DNA of 64,000 bases from Clavelina lepadiformis. Lineage: Eukaryota > Chordata > Ascidiacea > Aplousobranchia > Clavelinidae. A model generated the notes under the pieces. It made no database searches. It had not been told where the DNA came from and was given only the letters and a program-made list of their open reading frames with translations. How positions within the stretch are numbered: position 1 is the first letter of the stretch; every line of letters begins with the position of its first letter. Where the stretch lies: contig NC_135243.1 of the NCBI RefSeq assembly GCF_947623445.1, forward strand, positions 24,994,479 through 25,058,478, read 5' to 3'. The translations under genes were made by a program, and so were the position numbers. Positions 23,690 through 34,756 of the stretch are shown one piece after another.

Positions 23690-25170
23690 CCAGCCTTTTT
23701 AGGCATGACCTCTTTATTGTCGATCAAACCTTTAGTAAAAAAAGCTGTGAACTTTCCAGTCATAGGCTACATAGCCTAACCCATGACTTCTGTAATGTCG
23801 ACCCAGGCTTCATTTTATATGAGCCATGACCCTTCCAATCTCGAACCAGGCTTCAATCTACAGAACCCATGAACTCTGTAATCTCGACCCAGGCTTCGAT
23901 TCATACGAGGCATGACCCTTCCAATCTATACTCAGGCTTCAATTTATACCGGCCATGACTTCTGTAATGTCGTCCCAGGCTTCATTTTATACGAGCCATG
24001 ACTTCTGTAATCCCGACCCAGGCTTCAATCTTCAGAACCCATGACCTCTGTAATCCCGACCCAGGCTTCATTTTATACGAGCCATGACCTCTGTAATCTC
24101 GAGCCAGGCTTCAATCTACAGAACCCATGACCTCTGTAATCTCGAGCCAGGCTTCATTTTATACGAGCCATGACCTCTGTAATCCCGACCCAGGCTTCAA
24201 TCTACAGAACCCATGACCTCTGTAATCCCGACCCAGGCTTCATTTTATACGAGCCATGACCTCTGTAATCTCGACCCAGGCTTCATTTTATACGAGCCAT
24301 GACCTCTGTAATCCCGACCCAGGCTTCAATCTACAGAACCCATGACTTCTGTAATGTCGTCCCAGGCTTCATTTTATACGAGCCATGACTTCTGTAATCC
24401 CGACCCAGGCTTCAATCTTCAGAACCCATGACCTCTGTAATCCCGACCCAGGCTTCATTTTATACGAGCCATGACCTCTGTAATCTCGAGCCAGGCTTCA
24501 ATCTACAGAACCCATGACCTCTGTAATCTCGAGCCAGGCTTCATTTTATACGAGCCATGACCTCTGTAATCCCGACCCAGGCTTCAATCTACAGAACCCA
24601 TGACCTCTGTAATCCCGACCCAGGCTTCATTTTATACGAGCCATGACCTCTGTAATCTCGACCCAGGCTTCATTTTATACGAGCCATGACCTCTGTAATC
24701 CCGACCCAGGCTTCAATCTACAGAACCCATGACCTCTGTAATCCCGACCCAGGCTTCATTTTATACGAGCCATGACCTCTGTAATCCCGACCCAGGCTTC
24801 AATCTACAGAACCCATGACCTCTGTAATCCCGACCCAGGCTTCAATCTACAGAACCCACGACTTCTGTAATCCCGACCCAGGCTTCAATCTACAGAACCC
24901 ATGACTTCTGTAGCTTCAATCTACAGAACCCACGACTTCTGTAATCCCGACCCAGGCTTCAACTACAGAACCCATGACCTCTGTAATCCCGACCCAGGCT
25001 TCATTTTATACGAGCCATGACCTCTGTAATCTCGAGCCAGGCTTCAATCTACAGAACCCATGACCTCTGTAGCTTCAATCTACAGAACCCATGACCTCTG
25101 TAATCTCGAGCCAGGCTTCAATCTACAGAACCCATGACCTCTGTAATCCCGACCCAGGCTTCTGAATTAG
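23690..25170. repeat. Right array of 43-bp repeats (inverted relative to left)
   Basis: About 35 units in the opposite orientation to the left array. Two unit types often alternate: one with TTCAATCTACAGAACCC, the other with TTCATTTTATACGAGCC. A block of about 397 bp beginning near 23,948 is repeated almost exactly near 24,345, so the array grew by large duplications. The left array has the TATACGAG-type unit only once, near 18,326. Confidence 0.93.
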
Positions 25171-25180
25171 AAGCCTGGCT
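25156..25180. other. Hairpin at right transposon end
   Basis: A 10-bp inverted repeat, CCAGGCTTCT, with the loop GAATT. It sits at the array/terminus boundary and mirrors the left-end hairpin. Confidence 0.85.
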
Positions 25181-25220
25181 TGCAGGTCATAAATGGATCA
25201 CTTCCCCTATTGCCAAACCG

Positions 25221-26325
25221 AACTGAATTTTGTGTAAAATTTGGCATGTGTATTGTATTTCTATTGTATTTGGCATGTGTTTGAAAAATCCATCAGCCTA
25301 TATTCTGCATGGTCGCAGATGTCTATGTGATTTCTGGAATCCACAAAGTGCCACTTGCTGGCAAAGAAGCCGGTAAGCACTTTGAGTACCACGGTGAAAT
25401 GACCCTGGAATGCAAAGGTATAGGCAGGGTTGCCATCGGTCTGAACTCAAAAATAAGGACAAATAGGAAACAAAAGAAGAATACTACCTTAAATAGTGCA
25501 CAACAGGAGAAGGCAATCAATGTTCCAAAAATGAAAAAACGACATAGTATTTGCATGTTCTCAATTTTTGTATCTGTTTGGTACAAAAAGGCATACTAAA
25601 GGTGTCAAAATACGAACCTCTGCCCTAAAAATAAGACTTAAATAAGGACGCAAGTGAAAATAAGGACATTTCTTAGAAAAAAGGACAAAAATATTTTCTA
25701 GGACGCGGACCTTCAAAATAATGACAAATCTTAGAAATAAAGGACGGTATGGCAACCCTGTAGGCCTATATTATATATACATCGGCCTCTAGTTTTCTAA
25801 ATTCCAGGGCGGGTCTTTAATTGGGCATTTCCATAGTTTAAGAAAAAGATGCACCAGTTATTTTTGTAATGTAGGGTACATACGGTTTTATTGCAAATTT
25901 AAAACTAATGTGAAAACAGGGGAAAGGGTAAAAGTAACAGGGGTAAAACATGGGAAGGAATCAAATTTTATAACACGCGACCTGACTAAGATTCCAAGAG
26001 TCGTGTTTACAGTCGTAATTGCTTATATCTCATATATAAATTCTCAGTCATAGCTTATAATCATGCAATGCGACATGTAAATTGGCCAACACTGGTGGAA
26101 TGACTGGTTTTGCTGCTCAACTAGCAATCTTGTGTCAGCCCGTCTCTATTGGCATCATGTGCTTTGGTGCATTGAAATCATACGATAGAATTTGCCCATC
26201 AACATATTGAGAATGTGATATAATCTCTTTGAAATTCCTCACTTTCATGTGTTTTAGGTATGTCAGTGGGTGTTTATATCAAACTGCACCAATGCATCTC
26301 ATAAAAATTCAGTTGTGACGCAACA
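25221..26325. other. Intergenic; one MITE, one unassigned small ORF
   Basis: A plus-strand ORF starting at 25,309 reads MVADVYVISGIHKVPLAGKE and has two GT donor-like sites. It matches nothing I recognise and runs into the MITE, so it is not called a gene. The rest should contain the MFSD6-like promoter. Confidence 0.4.
25425..25760. mobile_element. 336-bp MITE with TAGG target duplication
   Basis: Ends are the perfect 12-bp inverted repeat CAGGGTTGCCAT / ATGGCAACCCTG, flanked by TAGG at 25421-25424 and 25761-25764. The interior is AT-rich with repeated ATAAGGAC words and no coding potential. The superfamily is not assigned. Confidence 0.75.
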
Positions 26326-29300
26326 ATGGGTCAGTTTAGTCGCCAGGTGCAGTGGGATGTGAAGAGGTCGGTTGCCATAGCGAGCTTGTTTTACTTTTTC
26401 TACTACGGAGGGGTCAGTTGTCTCTTTCCGTTTGTGACTCTCTACTATCGAAGCCTTGGACTCTCAGCGACTCAGACTGGCATTTTATGTGGAAGCAAGT
26501 CATTGGCATGGTTTCTATCTGCCCCCTTGTGGCTTGCATTGAATCGCAGGTACCCTATTTGGAGCAAGTAGTGCATGCATTTGTGTGGTATATGCATATT
26601 GTATAATAATATATGTTTTGTGTATGCATGGTATGGTCAAACGTCCTAAATCAGGCGCACACAGATTTGTCCCAAAAAAATGTGCACCGGTCATTATATA
26701 AAACAAACAAAAAACAGTTATCGCCTTTTATGTCCTTTTGTTGACCTATCTTTCATCTAACCACACGATAAAGATAAGCTCACTGCATTGTCTGACCTTC
26801 TTATCTGAACGTATTTTGTCAGGCTATTGATTTTAGGCCAGGGGTCGGCAACCTTTTGCACTTAAAGAGCCATTTTAACCGATATTCCACAAAATAAAAA
26901 TCACTGGGAGCCGCAAAACTATTTTCACAATAAAACGAAAATATAATAACTAGTCTAACTGCTGCTAGTAGACTGCTAAAAACAACCTTTATGTTAATCG
27001 ACTAATTATGACGTCACAACCAGAATGATTATGCTTTCATTTACTATAATGTGCTCAGTGAGATAAAGACGCGAGTGTTCTTCTGTTTGTTTCTACTGTA
27101 GCAATAAAATTAATAAGAGCCGCATCAGAAGGATGAAAGAGCCGCATGCGGCTCCGGAGCCGCAGATTGCCGACCCCTGTTTTAGGCCAATAACATGTTT
27201 TGCATTGGCTGTCTGAACTTAGTTGTTGCGCGTTCCATGCTGGTTAATTCGAAAAAGTTTTTATGTCATTTAGTAATTGAGGGTTTTAGTCTTCGATCAG
27301 AAGTAAAACATTTATAAATCTTCCGCAGAGTCAGAAGCAATAACGTATGCTTGAATTTGGTCTGCATTTTGCGGTTTGAACATAAAAAAACGCAAGTCAC
27401 CTAAGTGGTCTTGAGATGACTCTTCTTGTGACTAAAGTTTTTTTTTGTCTTTGGTGTCTTTTAAAATGTAAACCTTTGTTTTATATGTTAAATAATTTTC
27501 ATAAAGCAGTTTATTTACACCCATGTCCAGTGCAAAAACCTAATAAAGTGGACTCACTAAACAAGGAAATAGAATGGCAAAGCCTTTAACCATTTAAGAC
27601 ATGAAAAGTGGGTCGAACACAACAGTTCTACTGCTGGATCGGAATGCAAAAGATGATATCATATTCGTGGTGACCGTGAAAAGAGATAAGTTATTGGAGT
27701 ATCGTTACGGCTTTATCCAGATTAGGGGAGACACTTAGTCTAGCTCAGAAATTTCAGAAGTGGTTATCAGTGGTTCCTTGAGGGCAGAACCGCTGAAAGG
27801 TGGCAAGTGGCGCGTTCCGAAAGTCGCTGCAGTGAGGTGTGTATTCAATGATGTCAAGTCTATTAAACAGACGAGAGTTGGCAATAAAGATTTTGATGTG
27901 AATTGCTCGCGTGTTGCTGTTTATTTGCTTTGCAACGTTTTGCCGCAATCTTAATGCGATTTATTATTGATGCCTTTTTCTTTTTTATCAGGTGTTGCAC
28001 CGCACTTGTTTTCATTATGTTATAATACTTCAATCAATTTCATAAAATAGGTCAAAAACAATGTCTTAGACTATTATTTACTGATCCATTTTATTATATT
28101 AAGCAACGCAATTCGATAAGGGTTCATGAATAAGGTCATTCGATACAGAATAAGTTGAAAAAGGCCACATGCCAAGAAGGTCAAAGAGGCAGATGATTGA
28201 CTTTGATATTAACGCAATTCTATTGTTGGAAGACGATACTATTTGTTATATTTTCATTTTAGTAAATTTAATATTTTTAATATCTACCTTCACCAAACAT
28301 CACACATATTAACAAAAACTAGTGAGTCCTAATTCGAACCATCAGCGGCATTGCAACTCAATAGCATTAGGCCCACGAAGTAATAAACAAAGAATGTTTC
28401 AGATTTACCGGAGTGACTAATCAATTTCTGAGCTAGTTAGGTATCGAGAATAGTCATTCAGTACGGTTGTACGTTATTGTATTTAGTTTTGCATCGTCTG
28501 TTCCAGTTATTTGGCACGTGCCTCGTGAAGCAAATCGATTGAATCGTTTTTGTTAACATCTATACTCACCGCTTCTGTCTGCGGACCAGTGCGACTAATT
28601 TGATGTTTTTGGCCCACAATAAAATCGCAGTGCAGGTTGCTATTTACATGAAAAGTAGTTATTGTTATTTAAAACTTTTATAACTAACAAGTGTAGGTAG
28701 GTATCATATTTCACTCAAGTGTAATTTATTGCAAGTTGATGCACAAGCAAACTTGTAATTGGAAAGTTTCCAAAAAGTGCGCCTAATTGTGACGTTTGAC
28801 CACATGGAGTGTATGTGTTATGTCATTTATAATAATTCCTAGTTTTATCTTGTTTAAGAGTCCAGAAGACACATTTCATCCTCGGACTGGCTCTGCTTTC
28901 AACGATCGCAAGCAACTTATCTGTCACTCTCGTCCCATCAAACATCCAGCATGGACTGGTTTGTAATGAGAGCGAGTTATCCAATAAAGTTGATGTTCAT
29001 CAGAATACAAGTAAGCCAAAAAACCAAATAATAATGCAGCCTAAAATATTCTTGCGTTGTTCCTAGATTTCATGATTTGCTCCAATAGGTCAGTTTAATG
29101 GAACAGTAGCATCAGCTTCATGGGAAACATCTCCCTCATCTCCATATACGATAAGCTGGGTGCAGTCAATCGTGACAATCACGAGTTTTGCTACAGAAGG
29201 TATCAATGATTTATCCCCAAAAACTTTTGCCGCAAGAAATCCAGCAGAAAAATCAGCAGCTTCCAGCACCACGACTGCACTCGCATCAACTGCCACCACG

Positions 29301-32300
29301 ACCTCATCCACGTCGAAGTCACTTCCTGCTGCAACCACCACATTGTCTGCATACAAAGTTGCGCATCAGGTGCTTCCCCAGATAATAGCAAGTGGGGGGA
29401 AAAAAAGAAGTGGCATCGTTAAATTTGTTTCAAAGCTCGTCGGGGTAAAATCAATGCCGAAATGGAAGCAGAGGAAAGTTGTGAATGAGATCATGAGCTT
29501 GCTGAGTAAATCGATGCAAGGAGATGGTGATACCGCCTCCTCCACCACCACAAGCGATGGGACCAGCTCTGCGAGTGGGGCATCCTCCTCCACCACCACA
29601 AGCGATGGGACCAGCTCTGCGAGTGGGGCATCGGCCGGCAAAGAAGGAAAGTTTAAGCAGACTGTGCAGAGGCTCGCTGAGAAATTGCTTCCAGTTTTGA
29701 TGCAGGAGAAGGCAAAGAATGAAGCGATGACATCCGACATGTTTGTGGTGACGTCTCCAATTACTTCATCCCTCGACCCGAAGCTGCAGCTGCTACTTGC
29801 AGCCGCACTTGATCGATTGCTTGGTAAGACTTCATGGTGTGTGGTCTCACATTTAGTTCTTTGATGATAATTTCTGCCAACTTTCAGACATTTCTGGGAT
29901 TATTCTCCTGTTTGTAGGTTGTCAACTGCCCAGATGCATATGATGCCGAACCAGTAGTAAATTAACCCGCAATCTAATCACAGTTGCTTTAAACCACAAT
30001 GAGCATTTTGATGTAGCATTGTGAGGAATCTATAGCCTTGATACTTACCCTAAACTTTTTCAAATTTAATGTTTGATTTTTGAAAAAAAAGAAATCTTCT
30101 AGGTTACAAGCGAAATGTGAGGTCAGCTGATGCGCTGAAGCGTAGCGAGGAGATTTCTAATGATTCATATGTAACCATGACAACAAAACTTGTAACCAAG
30201 GTAACTTAACTTAAGGTTTCTTAACTCGTAACAATCTATGCGGTGTTGATGTCATTGAAGCGTCGAGTTGTTCTTTAACCATCAAACTTTGACCAGTTAG
30301 CTAGATGTTGTTTATTAAAACTTGTATCGCATGAGTTCTTGATGAAATAGTCGTCAGCTTGGTATGTTCTTTTGCGGACAGCAAAAGGTCAGACCTTTCA
30401 TCTGAAAAATTCTCTGTTGTAGATTGATAGAAATGCCTGATGCTAGAATTATCTGGATTCTGATGTGAATAATTTTAGAATTAAGTCTGGTGTGAAATAC
30501 TCTATGTACATAATTTAAATGTGTATTCAGTAAAAACCCTCTCATTTGAACACTTGATGACAATTAAAAGTATGTCCATGGTTGAACATGTGGAGATTGT
30601 CAGCTAATAATATTGATGTGTGATGTCACAGAGTGATGCAGGTGAAGAGGTGACAGAGCTGTCTATGATTGAGAGCATTCTTCCACATCTAACCAACAAT
30701 CTAAGCACTTTTTTCCTCCTCTTTGCCATCGTCATTGGAGGTGAGATCCCGAGCATTGTTGTTAAATCGACATCAAACTGTTAATCCCCATCACAGGTGA
30801 GTTGATTGCCTCTCCTGTCGAGCCACTAAGTGACAACTCCTTCTACGAACTCCTCGATGAACTTGATAGTTTAAATCGATACGGCCGCCACCGGATGGCA
30901 TCGTTGCTTGCACCCACCATGTTTGGGATCAGCATTTCATTGGCCGTCTACTTCAGCCCCTGCTTTATCAGCGCTTCCATTCCGAGGTAGGTTTTATGCC
31001 GTCATCGCCATGGCAACTCGCTTCATTGAGGATGCCTTTACAGGTTTCACATTCACTTCTATGGCTTTGCTCTACTTGTCAGTGGGGCCTTTATTTTCAC
31101 CCCGTTTTACCCATCTTACACCCCTCGTAACCTGGGTAAATCAGGGAAGACAAACTCAAGAAGGTGCCCACTCTTTTCTAGGGGGAAGGCCTCAGAATGC
31201 AGGTGCCGGGTTATTCTTTGATGAATGTCTAATGCTCTAGCTCAAGTACAAAATAACAACAGAGTCATTTTGTCCTCCTCAGGCACTTCCTTCTCATGGT
31301 CACGATCTTCCTTGTGGGGATCACTCAATCCGCTCTGCACAACTTCCTCCTATGGCAAGTGGAGGATTTGCCAAACTCTTCGGAGCTGGTTTATGGAGCA
31401 TTTGTATCAGGTGACCATCCCACCAACACCATCAGCTTGTTTGTCGTTGCTTGAACCTTATTTCCTCTCAGCGCAAGGATTGTTTGGGATCGTTGCCATC
31501 ATACTCGGTCGCCGCATCCTGTCCTATGTGAAGGCATCCATGATGATCCCTCTCTCCCTCTACTGCATCTCTCTCCAATTGCTCATGTGTTCTTTTGTGA
31601 CCAACGCATGGTTCATCGTCCCACTCCAAGCCTTGAATGTATTTGGTAAGTTCCATCGTCAGACTTGTGCGTGTCGCGGACAACATTGTCAACTTCTGCG
31701 CAGGTTGCCCCTTCCTCTGGCTGATTGTTAGTCAGCACACGAACAGCGCCACCCCGTGGCACGAGAAAATGACTGACGGCATCCTCGCTCGAACCTGGCA
31801 GCAGAGAGGGCTGCACACGTCATACACGTCCATGTACCAGGTACCTGTCTGTTGCTATGACGACGTAACACGCTCATCGCACCTCTTCATGTCTCCATTT
31901 ACGCCGACAGGGATTGGCTTATGCTGTCGGAAGCGTGGTGTCCGGCGTCGTTTATGACGTCACAGGATCAACCCTAGCCCCGTTTCTTCAGGTGTCGTCT
32001 CTCATCATCGCTGTATGGGGATGCTTCTACCTTCTATACCAGTGCTGCTGCACGTCTCGTACTCGTCGATACTCCAAGCTGGTTGCTGATAGCGACGAGG
32101 AGGAATTGTTCAATAGAAATCATAGAAAGCGCTGGGGATTTGGTAGGAAGCATCGTTCTTGTGTTGTGCGAAAAGTTGTTGGAATAATTTTGTATTTCAG
32201 GAGGTGAAAGTCATAAGAAGCCTCCACGGAGGAAATCAGGAGCATGTTCATCCAGTGATGATGAAGACTGGCTTGCTTTGGCTCTCAAGAAGCATCCAAG

Positions 32301-32310
32301 AGCTCTTTGA
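26326..32310 (+). CDS. Major facilitator superfamily protein, MFSD6-like
   Basis: Twelve exons keep one frame: 26326-26549, 28859-28958, 29094-29823, 30103-30200, 30632-30740, 30797-30986, 31044-31163, 31283-31410, 31472-31645, 31704-31840, 31911-32142 and 32201-32310. The product is 783 aa; human MFSD6 is about 791. MFSD6 is a multi-pass membrane protein of poorly known substrate. Marks: SLFYFFYYGGVSCLFPFVTL and LGLSATQTGILCGSKSLAWF (TM1-2 region, close to MFSD6), a long Ser/Thr/Lys-rich loop between early membrane segments (about residues 109-351, mostly one 730-bp exon), IVIGGELIASPVEPLSD matching the family GEF.SAPA motif, TM-like FLLMVTIFLVGI, and YAVGSVVSGVVYDVTG near the C-terminus. 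A cytoplasmic acidic/basic tail follows, with AATAAA at 32,543. Intron 1 (2.3 kb) carries a MITE; the others are 56-1,144 bp. Exon 7 uses the donor after 31,163 because the nearer one breaks frame. Confidence 0.88.
26839..27179. mobile_element. 341-bp hAT-type MITE in MFSD6-like intron 1
   Basis: Termini CAGGGGTCGGCAA and TTGCCGACCCCTG are inverted repeats of hAT type. A perfect 8-bp target duplication, TTTTAGGC, lies at 26831-26838 and 27180-27187. The interior has the AAGAGCCAT and GGCTCCGGAGCCGC palindromic words typical of this widespread animal hAT MITE type. Non-coding. Confidence 0.93.
29536..29631 (+). repeat. Perfect 48-bp tandem duplication in the MFSD6-like loop exon
   Basis: Two identical 48-bp units encode SSTTTSDGTSSASGAS twice within the Ser/Thr-rich loop. 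The zero divergence suggests a recent slippage or a length polymorphism. Confidence 0.95.
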
Positions 32311-32840
32311 ACTCTGCTGCACATAACGATGCGTAGATGTAGATAGACCTGCAGTGCCTTTAGTGTTATACATAGAATCATGTTTTATTTAATGGCTATC
32401 CTGGCGTATCATGTTCCTTATCACATATTTGCACACCACATATGCAGTTGTGGAATGGTTTAACCTATTCTCTTCATATCTTTGTAGTAGTAGTTACATG
32501 CAGTTCCCAAGTACGTTATGCAGAGGTGCTGATATTGCAATCAATAAAATAAACACGAAAATTTTGTTTGTTATCGAAAGCAATTCCAAAACAAACGTAT
32601 AGCGGCACACCGGCTTTTCAGGCCGCACCTGGTTGAAAGAACCGCGTGTTACATGGCAGCCAAGTGAAAGTTGATCAAGATCACTATTCAGATGGACCTT
32701 TCATAAATCTTTTATCAGGAGAACGATTGAACAAAGGTCAATTCTATTTATCCTGTTCTATTTATCCTATTTATAGGCGGTCAGCTAAGGGCACCCGTTC
32801 AAGAACACTTAAATTTGTAACACTCCAAGTGTACTACAAG
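32311..32840. other. MFSD6-like 3' flank
   Basis: Contains the likely 3' UTR with AATAAA at 32,543-32,548. No other gene seen before the next MITE. Confidence 0.5.
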
Positions 32841-33345
32841 CAGCGGTGGGCAGTCGGTAATTTGAAAGAACCGTCGGTAACGGTACCGGTACTTGGTAAA
32901 AAGTGTACCGACGGTTCCGGTATTTGGTAATATTTCAAAAAAATAGTTCGGTAGCCTACTTTGTCGGTACCGGTACTTTTTGCGTAAAACATGCTGCTGC
33001 AAATGCAATGTTTGCCGCTGTTATGCTCCCGGTAAAGACTGTTCCAAGTCTAAACATATGTGACGTTAATCGCTTGTAATTTTGCTTGACATTTCTAGAT
33101 TAGAAAAAATCAACAGATGCTAAAATTAGTATTGAAGATTAATTAACATGTTTTTTTTGTAAACAAACTTGTTAAAATTTTGAAACTATCACGTGAAAAG
33201 TATCGAACAACGGGAACGACTGAAATTTCTTGAAATAAGTAATTCGGCAGAGAGATTCGGTATCGCTATTGAAAAAGTACTGCGGTACAGTAATTCGGTA
33301 GTAGGCCTATAAGTTAGTACCGCGATAGGCTACTACCCACCTATG
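32841..33345. mobile_element. 505-bp hAT-type MITE
   Basis: Imperfect inverted termini CAGCGGTGGGCAGT and ACTACCCACCTATG (11 of 14 pair), with a perfect 8-bp target duplication ACTACAAG at 32833-32840 and 33346-33353. The interior is rich in GGTACCGGTA words. No coding frame of note. Confidence 0.88.
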
Positions 33346-33613
33346 ACTACAAGCACTTCCCAAAACCATCTATTGATTGAAATCCGGAAACTATTTACGT
33401 TTTTAAGAATTAAATGTTTGATTAAGATGACTATCCAAACACAGTATAACTTTCTTAATAATATGTAGGCCTACAGCTTGTAATGTGGTATATCACTGCA
33501 TATGCCACGAAATGCCACTCATACAAGCTTCGAGGTAGTGAATGTGTTGGCGTAAAGTCCTTAAAAGACTTATGCAGTATTACAGCAAATCTGTTGTCCG
33601 CAGTCGGCTAGAA

Positions 33614-33919
33614 CAGCGTGGTCCAACTTCTTTTCATCGCGGGCCAAAATCAAAAAATTTTTTTATCTTGCGGGCCAATGTTTTTAAATTAGAACTGAAG
33701 AAATGTGAAATTAGAACTGAAGAACAATGTGACATTGATATTAGAACTGAAATTAGAATAGTTCAAAATTTAGCTATTAAATGCTGATCAATGTGACATC
33801 TGCGGTCGAGGTTTTTCCTCGACAATAGCGACTATCAAAGCTGACTATCAGTTCGCGGGCCAAAAAATCGGTGCTCGCGGGCCAACTTTGGCCCGCGGGC
33901 CTGCAGTTGGACCACGCTG
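33614..33919. mobile_element. 306-bp hAT-type MITE
   Basis: Inverted termini CAGCGTGGTCCAAC / GTTGGACCACGCTG are perfect over 14 bp. A perfect 8-bp target duplication, GGCTAGAA, lies at 33606-33613 and 33920-33927. The interior has GCGGGCCAA words as in common animal hAT MITEs. Non-coding. Confidence 0.94.
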
Positions 33920-33944
33920 GGCTAGAACATGTCGCCACCCATGA

Positions 33945-34325
33945 AATACGACTGTGATAATTATATGAATTAATGAAATATAAGATTGTGTACGACATAG
34001 AATTCTCATCTATCGAATCAGCGAAGCATAACACTGCGTGACGTAATCGATTGCTTCCCTGTTACTGTACGTGCATTACGAATTATCACTTTTCAGTCGT
34101 ATGTTCAACGCCGCAACATGTCTTTGTGCTGTTGCTGTAACAATGTTCTATTTTGATTTATTCGTTCAATGAAGCTTCAATATAATCAGATTATACAGTT
34201 GTCATTCCTGTGTCATTATTGCTGAAGTCTATCAAAGTTCACTGTTAAGATATACACAAGTAAACAGACTTTGTAAGGAAGTGGGCAAACCTTACAGGTT
34301 AAGGTACCATACACCACTTTCCATT
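33945..34325 (-). repeat. Dispersed repeat family, copy 3 (inverted)
   Basis: Reverse complement of copy 1 (2,368-2,800), very similar over the segment with GAATTCT, GATTCGATAG, AATCGATTACGTCACGCAGTG and CAGCATAAAG-type words. It begins about 20 bp after the flanking hAT MITE. Confidence 0.8.
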
Positions 34326-34488
34326 ACACGACCTTACACAGGTCGGTTGTGAACGAAAGCAGTATGACGCTTTGAGTTGGTTGCCTAATCGTATTTGACT
34401 GCTGATGAGTCTCTTTCTTCTAACCATGAAAGTTGATTGTTCCGTTTGCATCAATATGTAGGCCTAAATGCAATTTAGCACACACTTA

Positions 34489-34523
34489 CTAGTCTGTCGT
34501 CTTAACCACTCGGCCACGACAAC
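34489..34523 (-). pseudogene. 5' fragment of a tRNA-Ser copy
   Basis: Matches the first ~35 nt of the adjacent tRNA-Ser genes (acceptor 5' strand, D arm, start of anticodon arm), then diverges inside the anticodon loop. First unit of a tandem series spaced 157-158 bp. Confidence 0.8.
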
Positions 34524-34599
34524 TGTGCTTAATGTGCAATGCAAATAGATAAAATCGCACTTTTCGCAAATCACTTATGGAAGCGTGATTTTAATTCCG

Positions 34600-34681
34600 C
34601 GTTGTCGGCAAGATTCGAACCTACGCGGGCAGAGCCCAGCAGATTTGTAGTCTGTCGCCTTAACCACTCGGCCACGACAAC
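34600..34681 (-). pseudogene. tRNA-Ser-like copy with ACA anticodon
   Basis: An 82-nt copy with intact acceptor stem (GTTGTCG/CGACAAC), D arm and long variable arm of a serine tRNA. The anticodon loop reads CTACAAA, giving anticodon ACA (positions 34648-34646), which would pair with Cys UGU codons. Relative to its neighbour it differs by one base in the anticodon and one in the T stem, creating a G-T pair. Either a decaying gene or a serine-charged tRNA with altered decoding; decay is more likely. Confidence 0.75.
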
Positions 34682-34756
34682 TGTGCTTAATGTGCAATGC
34701 AAATAGATAAAACGCACTTTTCGCAAATTACTTATGGAAACGTGATTCCAATTACG

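Larger units (their letters stand above)
18127..25212. mobile_element. 7.1-kb DNA transposon with array-type inverted ends, Zisupton/KDZ-like
   Basis: The element is flanked by a perfect 8-bp direct repeat, CCAAACCG, at 18119-18126 and 25213-25220. The terminal inverted repeats match from GGGGAAGTGATCC inward (18,132 and 25,207), with weak outer bases. Each end then runs GATCCATTTATGACCTGCAAG, a hairpin, and an array of a 43-bp repeat in opposite orientation at the two ends. One nine-exon gene (19,176-23,031) lies inside. An 8-bp duplication is usual for hAT and, from memory, Zisupton/KDZ elements; the encoded motifs favour the latter. Confidence 0.85.

Noticed and set aside
27760..27954. 64-codon ORF in MFSD6-like intron 1
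   Set aside because: No splice support and no recognisable motif.
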